Source: Bacillus sp. Cs-700 (lineage in GTDB: Bacteria; Bacillota; Bacilli; Bacillales; Guptibacillaceae). Taken from it: a DNA stretch of 64,000 bases. Positions 52,300 through 59,650 of the stretch are shown here, one piece after another. The notes below the pieces were generated by a model. The model had not been told where the DNA came from and did no database searches. It worked only from the letters and a program-made list of their open reading frames with translations. A program made the position numbers and the translations under genes. The stretch spans positions 3,582,001 through 3,646,000 of the forward strand of contig NZ_CP041063.1 of the NCBI RefSeq assembly GCF_011082085.1. Reading direction: 5' to 3'. The first letter of the stretch is position 1; each line of letters starts with the position of its first letter.

Positions 52300-52409
52300 T
52301 TTGGGGCGTCCGGTTCCTAATCGTCCTAGTACAGGATTAGGAGTTACTCATAAACCTATTGATCGCCCCCTAACTAACGATCGTTAGTTAGGGGGCGGCT
52401 GATTTTTTA
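52300..52409 (+). other. Structured intergenic region with 34-bp perfect palindrome
   Basis: CGCCCCCTAACTAACGA (52364-52380) is followed directly by its exact reverse complement (52381-52397), then GCTGATTTTTT, so it can act as terminator of the speE operon. Upstream, GGGGCG (52302-52307) could pair instead with CGCCCC of the palindrome, and CCTAATC/GATTAGG form another hairpin between them. The alternative pairings resemble an attenuator. Confidence 0.6.
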
Positions 52410-52491
52410 GAGTTAACTCGAAGGAGTAACTACCTGAAAAGCAACGGAGAAGTGATTGGAAAATTTGATTTGGTAGAGGGAGTTGTGGAAG

Positions 52492-52773
52492 GTGACGAAT
52501 ATCGTTTTGATGACTGTGAATTTCTGTATGGCTATAATAGGAATTTCTCTCCTTTTATTATTATACAGAGCTTTAAAAGGGCCAACGGAAGCTGACAAAG
52601 CAGTTGCTTTAGATGCGATAGGCACATGTATCATAGCCTTTTGTGGCTTGTTAGCAATTAAATTATCCTCTACAGCCCTTAATGATGTCATATTACTTGT
52701 AGGGATATTATCATTTATAGGTACTGTTGCCACGGCAAAGTTTTTAGAAAAGGGAAAACTTATTGAAAAATAA
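52492..52773 (+). CDS. mrpF: MrpF-like Na+/H+ antiporter subunit, orphan
   Basis: A 93-residue three-helix protein matching MrpF (B. subtilis 94 aa): YRALKGPTEADKAVALDAIG and NDVILLVGILSFIGTVATAKF, then EKGKLIEK. MrpF normally works only in the seven-subunit Mrp Na+/H+ antiporter. No other complete mrp gene is here. GAGGGAG fits GTG 52492 (9-nt spacing) better than TTG 52483. A stub with the position of mrpG follows, so this looks like a fragment of an mrp operon carried into the island. Confidence 0.85.
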   Translation: MTNIVLMTVNFCMAIIGISLLLLLYRALKGPTEADKAVALDAIGTCIIAFCGLLAIKLSSTALNDVILLVGILSFIGTVATAKFLEKGKLIEK

Positions 52774-52788
52774 GGAAGTGGAGGACAC

Positions 52789-52830
52789 ATGAGATCTTCT
52801 AATAAATCGGAGCACTTCTTTAAGAAGTAG
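52789..52830 (+). pseudogene. Possible mrpG start remnant
   Basis: Ribosome-binding site GTGGAGG and ATG follow mrpF at the spacing expected for mrpG, but the frame ends after 13 codons (MRSSNKSEHFFKK). Within four codons the DNA runs into an island repeat (AATAAATCGGAGC), which suggests that the rest of mrpG was lost at that junction. No residue similarity to MrpG remains, so this is positional inference. Confidence 0.3.
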
Positions 52831-52836
52831 AAGAAC
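52800..52836. repeat. Island repeat element R5 (degenerate)
   Basis: TAATAAATCGGAGC followed by hairpin ACTTCTT-T-AAGAAGT. It shares only the TCGGAGC start with R2/R4. Confidence 0.4.
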
Positions 52837-52942
52837 ATTTTTTTGTGAAATAAGTGTTCAAAATAAAGATTAATGCAGTAAAATAAGGTATATTATATTG
52901 TTGAATAGATTCTCTTGTAAGAGAAGAAAAGTGGTGAACAAA

Positions 52943-53092
52943 ATGGGGAGATATCAATTGGATCACAAAGGTAAGGTAGCTGTGACAAAGTTTCATGAAA
53001 AACAGACGACAGCCAAATTTGATAAAAAGAATCATCTTGAAAAAATACGTGCGGAGTATTTAAAAAAGAAGCAAAAACAGACAGATAAATAA
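52943..53092 (+). CDS. Small Lys-rich protein, unknown
   Basis: A 49-residue strongly basic protein (GRYQLDHKGKVAVTKFHEKQ at the start, a Lys-rich end). The start is uncertain between GTG 52931 and ATG 52943; neither has a strong Shine-Dalgarno site (AGTGGTG). A clear terminator 9 bp after its stop supports a real transcription unit. No family recognised. Confidence 0.5.
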   Translation: MGRYQLDHKGKVAVTKFHEKQTTAKFDKKNHLEKIRAEYLKKKQKQTDK

Positions 53093-53100
53093 TATGATGG

Positions 53101-53136
53101 AAAACATAGGGAGATTAAATTCTTCCTATGTTTTTC
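53101..53136 (+). terminator. Rho-independent terminator
   Basis: AAAACATAGG (53101-53110) pairs perfectly with CCTATGTTTT (53125-53134), followed by TCTT. Confidence 0.85.
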
Positions 53137-53170
53137 TTATGAGAAGTTTTATTTCAATATCTTCTGCAAT

Positions 53171-53207
53171 TGGGAGCTTCCTTAAGAAGGAGAAGTGCTT
53201 TTTTTAT
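53171..53207 (+). terminator. Island repeat element R6 (terminator-like)
   Basis: TTGGGAGCTTCCTTAAGAAG then GAGAAGTGCTTTTTTT; outer AGC/GCT and inner CTTCCTT/AAGAAGG-type pairing with a good T-run. Divergent member of the island family. Confidence 0.5.
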
Positions 53208-53347
53208 TGAACTCATTGAACAATCGTAGCAGGTAACCTAGAAAGGATTACCCACTTATTTTTTAAGTTAATAGTGAGTTTAGTTGAATAATCCATTAAG
53301 AATTAATATATAGTAATTCACATCACAAAATAGGGGAGGGCCTACAA

Positions 53348-53875
53348 ATGTTTGATAAGTTTAATTTCGACTTAATTTATCGTGATAGAAATGATTTAAC
53401 TCCTCTTGCGGTCATGATGTGTGGGATTGCTGGTTCTGGGAAAACTACATTTTCGCAAGTATTAGAACAGGAAGGGTTTGTACGTCTTTCAATTGATGAA
53501 GAAATATGGGCTACACATGGCCGCTGGGGGATCGATTTTCCCATGGGAAAGTTTGATGAATATAGGAAAAATGCAGAAAGCAAGCTACGTAACCGTTTAA
53601 TAAAGTTAATTCAAGATAAACAACAGGTGGTAATTGACTTTAGTTTTTGGGACCGTGTTAGAAGAAACCAGTATAAAAAAATTATTGAGGATTCTGGTGG
53701 TAGATGGAAACTTATTTATTTAAGAGTTCATCCTAATGATCTACATGAACGTCTTAAGTTACGTAATCAACGTTTTGATGCAAATTCGTTTCCAATCTCA
53801 GAAGAACGTTTACAGTCTTATCTTACTTGTTTCGAAATACCAAATGGAGAAGGAGAAATTGTAATTGAAAATTAA
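53348..53875 (+). CDS. P-loop kinase-like protein (zeta-toxin/AAA_33 type)
   Basis: A 175-residue P-loop protein: Walker A GIAGSGKTTF, a lid-like region rich in Arg (RVRRNQYKKI), and LIYLRVHPNDLHERLKLRNQ. Such proteins phosphorylate small molecules or nucleosides; some are zeta toxins, but no antitoxin gene lies next to it. AGGGGAGG precedes the ATG. A second relative is at 55748. Bracketed by R6 and R7. Confidence 0.82.
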   Translation: MFDKFNFDLIYRDRNDLTPLAVMMCGIAGSGKTTFSQVLEQEGFVRLSIDEEIWATHGRWGIDFPMGKFDEYRKNAESKLRNRLIKLIQDKQQVVIDFSFWDRVRRNQYKKIIEDSGGRWKLIYLRVHPNDLHERLKLRNQRFDANSFPISEERLQSYLTCFEIPNGEGEIVIEN

Positions 53876-53898
53876 ATTAGACCTATCAGATTATCATC

Positions 53899-53936
53899 AA
53901 ACGGGGGCTTATCTTTAATAAGGTAGGCTTTTTTCT
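53899..53936 (+). terminator. Island repeat element R7, terminator part
   Basis: GCTTATCT pairs with AGGTAGGC (with G-T pairs) around TTAATA, then TTTTTTCTTTT. Sequence variant of R2/R4 with pairing preserved. Confidence 0.75.
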
Positions 53937-53946
53937 TTTAAATTAA

Positions 53947-53986
53947 AGATAGAGTTATGTAGATTTTGATATAATTGGTAGTAGAG
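53947..53986 (+). promoter_or_regulatory. Island repeat element R7, promoter part
   Basis: TTTTGATATAATTGGTAGTA (53964-53983) contains a perfect -10 TATAAT (53970-53975); upstream AAAGATAGAGTTATG aligns with the TTGAGT region of R1 and R10. Confidence 0.55.
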
Positions 53987-54146
53987 GTTTGGGCGAGACG
54001 AACCATAAAAAATGGAGAGTCTCCATTTCTAAAACTTTTGATACAAATATGAAACTATAGAGTATCGTACTAAAAAAACTACTTGATTTTTCCTATGTTA
54101 TTGTAAAATTCAGGAGTTTTAAAAATACAAGGAGTCATTCCAACTC

Positions 54147-54854
54147 ATGAAAAAGAAAACAATAATTATTAGTACAGTCCTGTTGTTAGTGTTTCTGTTG
54201 TTTTTTGGTACTTATAAATTGATGAATTCAAGAACGTTTCAATTGTATGGGGGATTAACCTATAAAGTGGAAACGAATCAGAAAGTAGTGGCCTTAACTT
54301 TTGATGATGGTCCAACAGAGAATGTAGATGACATTCTCACATTATTAAATGATTATGATATAAAAGCTACATTTTTTCTGATTGGGAATGAAATTGAAAA
54401 AAATCAGGAAGAAGCAAAGGCAATAGTAAACGAAGGTCATCAAATCGGAAATCATTCTTATTCTCACCAACGTATGATTTTCAAATCACCCTCATTTATC
54501 AAAGAAGAAATTGAAAAAACAGACGATTTCATTCGAACCGTTGGTTATAAAGGGGAAATAGACTTTAGACCACCAAATGGAAAAAAGATTGTAGGATTAC
54601 CTTATTATTTATCTACACATAACAAAGAGACGATAACATGGAACATTGAACCAGATACTGTTTATACTGATGTTGCCAATAAAATAGAATTTGTTAAGGA
54701 AAATGTTACACCTGGCTCAATTATTTTAGTACATGCCATGTATGACAAAACTGGTGAAGAACTTAAGGCGATTGAAGGAATAATACAATCATTATCAAAT
54801 AAAGGCTACAAATTTGTAACAGTTAATGAGCTTCAAAGTTTAAGTGTTAAATAG
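54147..54854 (+). CDS. Polysaccharide deacetylase family protein
   Basis: A 235-residue NodB-domain (CE4) enzyme with an N-terminal membrane anchor (IIISTVLLLVFLLFFGTYKL). All motifs are visible: TFDDGP (catalytic and metal Asp), HSYSH (metal His pair), RPPNGKK, and ILVHAMYD. It would remove acetyl groups from peptidoglycan or an exopolysaccharide at the cell surface. AAGGAG is 13 nt before the ATG, slightly long. R7 lies upstream. Confidence 0.92.
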   Translation: MKKKTIIISTVLLLVFLLFFGTYKLMNSRTFQLYGGLTYKVETNQKVVALTFDDGPTENVDDILTLLNDYDIKATFFLIGNEIEKNQEEAKAIVNEGHQIGNHSYSHQRMIFKSPSFIKEEIEKTDDFIRTVGYKGEIDFRPPNGKKIVGLPYYLSTHNKETITWNIEPDTVYTDVANKIEFVKENVTPGSIILVHAMYDKTGEELKAIEGIIQSLSNKGYKFVTVNELQSLSVK

Positions 54855-54981
54855 GATAAATTACTTGTCCAACTCAGAGATATCTTGAAATTGAGCCTGG
54901 CATTATACGGTAGATTACCGTACATAACCTTTAGTGTAAACCTAGAGAGTTACAAAATTACATTTATAGGATGATAAGTCG

Positions 54982-55653
54982 ATGATCGGAATAAGTATAG
55001 CAACGAAGTGGGAATATGAAGCGACATTGGAATATTTCGGCGTAAAAGATAATGAACGTTTCGCTTATCCTTATGGCGAGTTTTTCATACGAACCATTAA
55101 TGATACCGAACTTGTTTTTTATAGTACTGGTGTAAGAAAAGTAAATGGTGTCGGTGGTAATCAGTATATGATTTCTAAATTTAATTTAACGAAAGTAATC
55201 GTTGCTGGAACATGTGCAGGAATAGATGATAGGTTCAGTAATTTGGATATTTTTGTACCCAATGAAGCCGTTCAATATGATTGCACAGTAAAAGAGGTTG
55301 AGCCTCTTATAAAACAATCCTTCGTAGTTGATATCAATCTATCCAAATATGGAAATGATTTTTATACCGGAACAATTGGATCCGCTGATAAAGCAGTCGT
55401 TATGTGGAAGGATTATTTAGAACTGAAAGAAAACGACATCACAATAGCCGATACAGAAGCAGGTGCCATTGCTTATATCTGTAAGAAGAATGATGTTGAA
55501 TGTATTATTATTAAAGGCATATCTGATTTTCCAACAGATGAAAGAAACTCTGATAAATTCGAATCAAACATTAAACAAATGAATGTTTATTTAGAAAACA
55601 CACCAAAAGTGATGTACAAAATATTAGGCGAATACTTAAAACGATTTATATAA
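54982..55653 (+). CDS. Nucleoside phosphorylase/nucleosidase-like protein
   Basis: A 223-residue PNP_UDP_1-fold protein. VFYSTGVRKVNGVGGNQYMI and VIVAGTCAGIDDRFSNLDIF match the phosphate/ribose side of MTA/SAH-nucleosidase-like enzymes, and ADTEAGAIAYICKKN, then IIIKGISDFPTDE is the typical Glu and Asp region at the base and ribose site. Substrate is a nucleoside, not further resolved. AGGATGA precedes the ATG. Single gene in the island. Confidence 0.87.
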   Translation: MIGISIATKWEYEATLEYFGVKDNERFAYPYGEFFIRTINDTELVFYSTGVRKVNGVGGNQYMISKFNLTKVIVAGTCAGIDDRFSNLDIFVPNEAVQYDCTVKEVEPLIKQSFVVDINLSKYGNDFYTGTIGSADKAVVMWKDYLELKENDITIADTEAGAIAYICKKNDVECIIIKGISDFPTDERNSDKFESNIKQMNVYLENTPKVMYKILGEYLKRFI

Positions 55654-55668
55654 ATAGATCGATGTAAG

Positions 55669-55701
55669 TAATCTCGGAATGATTAATGAATCGCTTTTTT
55701 C
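55669..55701 (+). terminator. Island repeat element R9 (terminator-like)
   Basis: TAATCTCGGAATGATTAATG then AATCGCTTTTTT: starts with the shared AATCTCGGA, has a short GATT/AATC stem and a good T-run. Confidence 0.5.
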
Positions 55702-55747
55702 TATTTAATTGTTCTGAAAGTCAAAACATAAGCATTGGGGCAAAAAC

Positions 55748-56245
55748 ATGCGGATATTGGGAACATTATACTTTTTCTGTGGGAAAATGGGCGCAGGAAA
55801 ATCAACTAAATCAAAACAATTCGCAATCGATCATCAGGCGGTACTGTTGTCTGAGGATGAATGGCTTTCATCTCTTTATCCTAATCAGATTGTCTCATTT
55901 GATGACTATTTAACATTCTCAGCGCAACTCAAGCCATTGTTGAAAAAGCATGTTCAAAACATATTAAGTGTCGGGACAGATGTAGTGATGGATTTTCCGG
56001 CGAACACCCAAAAACAGCGGAAGTGGTTTTTGGATTTGGCATCTGAGATTAATGCAAACCATCAATTAATTTATCTTAATCGATCTAACGAGCAGTGCTT
56101 ACGTCAGATCGAACAAAGGCGTAAGGAACAACCAGAAAGAGCAGCTTTTGATACGGAAGCGGTATTTATTGATGTGACTAACTTTTTTGAAGCGCCAAAA
56201 GCATCCGAGGGTATTCATATTATGGAGTTTACTGAGAAAGATTAG
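55748..56245 (+). CDS. P-loop ATPase/kinase-like protein
   Basis: A 165-residue AAA_33/zeta-like protein: Walker A FFCGKMGAGKSTKSK at the very N-terminus, SEDEWLSSLYPN, VVMDFPANTQKQRKW, and LIYLNRSNEQCLRQIEQRRK with a lid region. It resembles small-molecule kinases often found next to GNAT and phosphotransferase genes. It shares overall plan with the product at 53348 but is not a close copy. The Shine-Dalgarno site is weak (TTGGGG). Confidence 0.82.
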   Translation: MRILGTLYFFCGKMGAGKSTKSKQFAIDHQAVLLSEDEWLSSLYPNQIVSFDDYLTFSAQLKPLLKKHVQNILSVGTDVVMDFPANTQKQRKWFLDLASEINANHQLIYLNRSNEQCLRQIEQRRKEQPERAAFDTEAVFIDVTNFFEAPKASEGIHIMEFTEKD

Positions 56246-56375
56246 CAAGGAACTTTCGGCTAAGCTTTTTTGAAGCAGTTTAGTGTCGCCTATTCGTTTA
56301 ACAAGGAGCTTTAAAACTTGTACCTAAAAGAATGTCCGACCACTCACCTTCATAGACTTAGAGAAAAGAAGGGAA

Positions 56376-56747
56376 GTGATCTCAATTTTTGGATGGAGTG
56401 CAGTTGTTGTAGCCGCCGCGTTTGTGATTCTTGTTGTCTATTTGATTTTAACTTTACGAAAAGTTATGGCAACACTGGCTGAAACGAAAGAGACGCTGTC
56501 TGGTGTCCGAAGTTCAGTTAACGGCATTACAGAAGAAGCAGAGGAACTGATTCATACCGCCAACCAAATTTCCGATGATGTGAAAGGAAAAATGGAAGCC
56601 GTTGATCCATTGATCGAGTCCGCGCATGATGTGGGGGATATGATACATGATGTAACGAGCTCAATTAAACGAACGGCTTTGCAAAAGAAGGGTAGGAAAA
56701 CCATTCGTGCGCACGAAAGCAAGCCGGTGCAGATTAAATTGAAGTAA
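56376..56747 (+). CDS. DUF948 family protein
   Basis: A 123-residue protein: one N-terminal membrane helix (GWSAVVVAAAFVILVVYLIL), a helical segment with regular heptads (TLAETKETLSGVRSSVNGIT), and a basic tail. This is the DUF948 pattern seen in several Bacillus general-stress-linked proteins. Function unknown. The start is GTG 56376, close to AAGAAGGGA. Confidence 0.8.
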   Translation: MISIFGWSAVVVAAAFVILVVYLILTLRKVMATLAETKETLSGVRSSVNGITEEAEELIHTANQISDDVKGKMEAVDPLIESAHDVGDMIHDVTSSIKRTALQKKGRKTIRAHESKPVQIKLK

Positions 56748-56807
56748 TAAGCTGGGTAGAGGGGTTTCTTTGGGGAGCCAGACCTAGCAAGATTATATAA
56801 CTAGGAA

Positions 56808-56834
56808 AAGAAGCCTGCGGTGGGCTTCTTTTTC
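56808..56834 (+). terminator. Island repeat element R10, terminator part
   Basis: AAGAAGCC (56808-56815) pairs with GGCTTCTT (56823-56830), then TTTC. Sequence differs from R2/R4 but it is joined to the same promoter element. Confidence 0.75.
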
Positions 56835-56873
56835 TTGAGTTATAACACGTGTTTTGAAATAATTGGTAGTAAG
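56835..56873 (+). promoter_or_regulatory. Island repeat element R10, promoter part
   Basis: TTGAGT (56835-56840), 17 bp, AATAAT (56858-56863), in TTTTGAAATAATTGGTAGTA. Same hexamers and spacing as R1. Confidence 0.6.
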
Positions 56874-56922
56874 GTTTTTGAAATTGTAACGAATACAAGT
56901 TGAATTTAGAGGAGGCATCCCG

Positions 56923-57162
56923 GTGTACGCTTCACTTTGGATTATTATTGGTTTCTGTACAATCGGATTGATTGTCCTTATGTCTATGAAGAAAACGATG
57001 GAAAATAGGCTGGCCCTTATAAAAGTAAATGGGAAAAGTAAAGAAAGTGCCCGAGCAAGTCGGTCTATTATTTGGTGGATCGTGAGTACAGTAGCGTGGG
57101 GAATCCTGAGTATTAGTCTTTTTATATGGTGGTTAAATCAATACTTTGAAATGAGTGGTTAG
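56923..57162 (+). CDS. Small two-TM membrane protein, unknown
   Basis: A 79-residue protein with two helices (LWIIIGFCTIGLIVLMSM and IIWWIVSTVAWGILSISLFI) joined by a basic loop. GTG start 56923 with GAGGAGGC upstream. It follows R10 and is 30 bp before another membrane-protein gene, so a small operon of membrane proteins is likely. No family recognised. Confidence 0.65.
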   Translation: MYASLWIIIGFCTIGLIVLMSMKKTMENRLALIKVNGKSKESARASRSIIWWIVSTVAWGILSISLFIWWLNQYFEMSG

Positions 57163-57192
57163 AAGATTAATAGCTCCTTCAATTAGAAAAGG

Positions 57193-57606
57193 GTGGATGT
57201 TCTTATTAAATCAATTGTAAATGCAACTATGTCAGTGATTTTTATGTCTTTAGGGTTATTGTTTGGTCTAATTTCATTTGCCTATAAAATGTTAATCATA
57301 TCGGATATTCCTGTATCCTTTACAACGACTGAAGCGCTTTTTTCACAGCTGTTGTTTTTTATTGCAACATTATTCTTCGCACTTTTTTTAGCTTCTATAA
57401 AAAAGAATAGTGTTAAAGGCATTTCAATTGGGTTTCTCATTCTGGCATTTTCTTTTAATCTGCTAGTGTTTAGAACTGATTTAGCAAATGATTCTCCCGC
57501 GCTAGCACAACTGCAAATCGCGCCTGTCTTACATTTAGGTTTTTTAGTCGTGTTGAATCTTTTTTTACTTATTAAAAACTGGAATAAAAGTTACTCATTA
57601 AATTAG
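57193..57606 (+). CDS. Four-TM membrane protein, unknown
   Basis: A 137-residue hydrophobic protein with about four helices and no conserved polar motif that I recognise. GTG 57193 is preceded by AGAAAAGGG. It ends 13 bp before a short reading frame encoding another single-helix peptide. Confidence 0.65.
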   Translation: MDVLIKSIVNATMSVIFMSLGLLFGLISFAYKMLIISDIPVSFTTTEALFSQLLFFIATLFFALFLASIKKNSVKGISIGFLILAFSFNLLVFRTDLANDSPALAQLQIAPVLHLGFLVVLNLFLLIKNWNKSYSLN

Positions 57607-57618
57607 GAGGATTTTTCG

Positions 57619-57759
57619 ATAGACAGTGATCATGTGGGTATGGGCGGAATGAGTATAGCATTCATCTCACTAGGTCTAATTGTTTTAATCCTGATTGTTA
57701 TCCTATTTGTCATGCGAAAAAAGGAGATAAAAGTTTTAATTGACTGTTTCATGCATTGA
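57619..57759 (+). pseudogene. Short membrane-peptide frame with ATA at the start position
   Basis: A perfect AGGAGG (57605-57610) is followed 8 nt later by ATA GAC AGT GAT CAT, opening a 46-codon frame that encodes one clear membrane helix (SIAFISLGLIVLILIVILFV) and a basic end (MRKKEIK). No ATG, GTG or TTG is at the proper distance; the next in-frame GTG is 57634. Either the gene initiates at ATA, starts late at 57634 or 57640, or lost its ATG by a single base change. Confidence 0.4.
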
Positions 57760-57818
57760 AGGAACGAAATATCCACCTAACTCGTAAGTATTGTAAAAGG
57801 CAATTGGGAGGCAAATGG

Positions 57819-58313
57819 ATGAAGCAACTTTATATGAAGCAGAAGGTCTTCAGTCTTAGTGGGAAATATACAGTAAAGGATCAGCAAGAGAATGATCGCT
57901 ATTATGTGGAAGGAAGTTTTATGCAAGTGCCAAAGACTTTCTCCATACTGAACACTTCAAGAGAGGAAGTAGCCCTTATTGAGAAAAAAGCCTTCACCTT
58001 GTTACCCAAATTTTTTGTAGAGGTAAATGGTCAGGAGATTTTAAGCATCAAGAAGGAATTTTCTTTCTTAAAAGCACGTTATACCATTGATGTGGCAGGA
58101 ATTGAAGTGAGTGGTAATTGGTGGGATATGGATTTCCAAGTGTTGCAGGATGGTGAAATCATAGCGAAAGTGGGCAAGGAATGGTTCACCTGGGGCGATA
58201 GTTACAAACTTCAAATCCTAGATGATGAGATGGAAACGATTATTATTGCGCTCGTTGTGGCGATCGATTGTGTGAAGTCTGACCAGGCAGCTGCAGCTTC
58301 AGCGTCGGTTTAA
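57819..58313 (+). CDS. LURP-one-related/scramblase-like protein (YxjI type)
   Basis: A 164-residue Tubby-like/LURP-one-related protein very similar in outline to B. subtilis YxjI: MKQLYMKQKVFSLSGKYTVK at the start, EGSFMQVPKTFSI, GNWWDMDFQVLQDGEII, and EWFTWGDSYKLQ, ending with Ala/Ser. The fold is a beta-barrel with a central hydrophobic helix. Role unknown, with a membrane or lipid link suspected in the family. GGGAGG is 7 nt before ATG 57819; the open frame upstream to 57756 is not needed. Confidence 0.9.
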   Translation: MKQLYMKQKVFSLSGKYTVKDQQENDRYYVEGSFMQVPKTFSILNTSREEVALIEKKAFTLLPKFFVEVNGQEILSIKKEFSFLKARYTIDVAGIEVSGNWWDMDFQVLQDGEIIAKVGKEWFTWGDSYKLQILDDEMETIIIALVVAIDCVKSDQAAAASASV

Positions 58314-58349
58314 GCAATAGAAACAATGAGCTTCTGTTGGGGGAGTAAG

Positions 58350-58859
58350 ATGAAGAAAAAATTAAAAAAAGTGATTATACCTATCCTTCTGCTATCGTTC
58401 GCTTTGAATTTATTCCTAATTTATCACTACTATGACGAAGAGAAGAAAGAAAAGGAAGAATTAGGGTTTGTGGTGAATAACCTTATTTTTAATATGAATG
58501 AATCTGTCAATCATTTAAATGATCTTGATATGAGTCATCCTGATTACAAAAACCGCTTGATATTAGTTTATAGGAACTTTGCAGAAAATGAAGGATTCAT
58601 TAATGCGCACATAAAGGAAATGCCTCAAAATTTAGTATCGTGGAACGGTGAAATGGTAGTCGGATTAGGCAATGGAATTTATGAGGTGGATGAAGAAGGC
58701 ACAGAAGAAACGGTAGAAGATATTTTGAATTTTAGTAACGGTTATCATAATGAAATTCAACATCTTAACCCCGAAGAACATCCTTATGAAGCTTTACAAG
58801 TGATAGAAACGGTCCTTAGCAATCAAAAATATATGGGGGAACGTTTCATTTATCAATAA
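58350..58859 (+). CDS. Membrane-anchored protein, unknown
   Basis: A 169-residue protein: Lys-rich start, one membrane helix (VIIPILLLSFALNLFLIYHY), and an acidic, helical extracytoplasmic domain (EEKKEKEELGF onward; YEVDEEGTEETVEDILNF). GGGGGAG precedes ATG 58350. It could be a small regulator or surface protein. It follows the YxjI-like gene by 36 bp and shares the terminator at 58903. No family recognised. Confidence 0.7.
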   Translation: MKKKLKKVIIPILLLSFALNLFLIYHYYDEEKKEKEELGFVVNNLIFNMNESVNHLNDLDMSHPDYKNRLILVYRNFAENEGFINAHIKEMPQNLVSWNGEMVVGLGNGIYEVDEEGTEETVEDILNFSNGYHNEIQHLNPEEHPYEALQVIETVLSNQKYMGERFIYQ

Positions 58860-58902
58860 AATCCGAGTAATTGGCTAAAATTTCGTTATATTAGCTAAAT
58901 CT

Positions 58903-58936
58903 AAAAAGTTGAACGCAGCGGCGTTCAACTTTTTTA
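58903..58936. terminator. Bidirectional terminator at right edge of the island
   Basis: Perfect 14-bp arms AAAAAGTTGAACGC (58903-58916) and GCGTTCAACTTTTT (58921-58934). It separates the island from the convergent spore-coat gene. Confidence 0.92.
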
Positions 58937-58938
58937 AG

Positions 58939-59574
58939 TTAATGAATGGTTCCCTGGCTCGGAACAGTAGCGTAGCTTTGAAGCATGAGTTGCATGTCCT
59001 GTTGAGCAAGTTGAGGGACTTGATAATAAGAATGCTTATTTTGATAAAGGAAAATTTCATAACTTAATTCAATCAGGTTTGGCACACTGTCACTCACAAC
59101 GCGTCGTAAGATCGGATTCGTCATTTCAAGAGCGGTCATGGTGAATAAAGAAGCGAGAGATTTTGTGTGACCTAACATATAAGCGGTTAACCCTTTATCG
59201 GAAAGCTCATTGACCGACTGATTTGGTTTTTTTGGCGGTCCAGGGTTAATACCATACACAACCTCATTTGATTGTTGCATCGTATATTGTCCAGTCGGCA
59301 CCTTTGGATCTTGTCCTGTTTGAAAGCTCTGTACAATCGTATTATACATCGTTGTAACGAACTGAGATTGATGGTTTAAGATGGTCTTTAATTCAGGATC
59401 CTGGACGTGTTGTTCATACATTTGATAGTGATCCAATAAGTTTATGATGCCGGCAATGACTTCATGAGCATCGAATAATTCGTGCCCTCCATGATTTGTA
59501 TTACCTGCGTTTTGGATAGGGGATTGTGCATTTGGCATTGCCTGATTTTGTTGATTCGGTCTTTGTTGTTGCAT
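58939..59574 (-). CDS. CotF-family spore coat protein
   Basis: A 211-residue protein: a Gln/Asn/Pro-rich N-terminus (QQQRPNQQNQAMPN) followed by a CotF-like ferritin-type helical domain (ELFDAHEVIAGIINLLDHYQ; SLASLFTMTALEMTNPILRR; ELSYEIFLYQNKHSYYQVPQ). Members are spore coat or forespore-associated proteins. AGGAGG lies 7 nt before the ATG on the minus strand, fixing the start at 59574. It confirms a spore-forming host. Confidence 0.88.
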   Translation of the reverse strand: MQQQRPNQQNQAMPNAQSPIQNAGNTNHGGHELFDAHEVIAGIINLLDHYQMYEQHVQDPELKTILNHQSQFVTTMYNTIVQSFQTGQDPKVPTGQYTMQQSNEVVYGINPGPPKKPNQSVNELSDKGLTAYMLGHTKSLASLFTMTALEMTNPILRRVVSDSVPNLIELSYEIFLYQNKHSYYQVPQLAQQDMQLMLQSYATVPSQGTIH

Positions 59575-59650
59575 GTTTATTCCTCCTTTTTTTCGAAAAG
59601 TCACAAGAGAGCAGAATACCCTCCGAATAAATTCCTCGAGGGATATTTCC

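Noticed and set aside
52240-52480. Known riboswitch upstream of mrpF (c-di-GMP-I-like ACGCACAG, guanidine or purine type)
   Set aside because: Only an 8-base resemblance; the conserved cores of these classes are absent. Kept only as a structured region.
52413-52838. 141-codon minus-strand frame opposite mrpF
   Set aside because: Antisense to a recognisable MrpF and to repeat elements; no ribosome-binding site.
47577-56873. Classical integron with attC sites
   Set aside because: The repeats are terminator and promoter sequences without attC core sites, and no integrase gene is in the window.
44200-58900. Prophage or conjugative element
   Set aside because: No phage structural, integrase, relaxase or transposase gene is recognisable.
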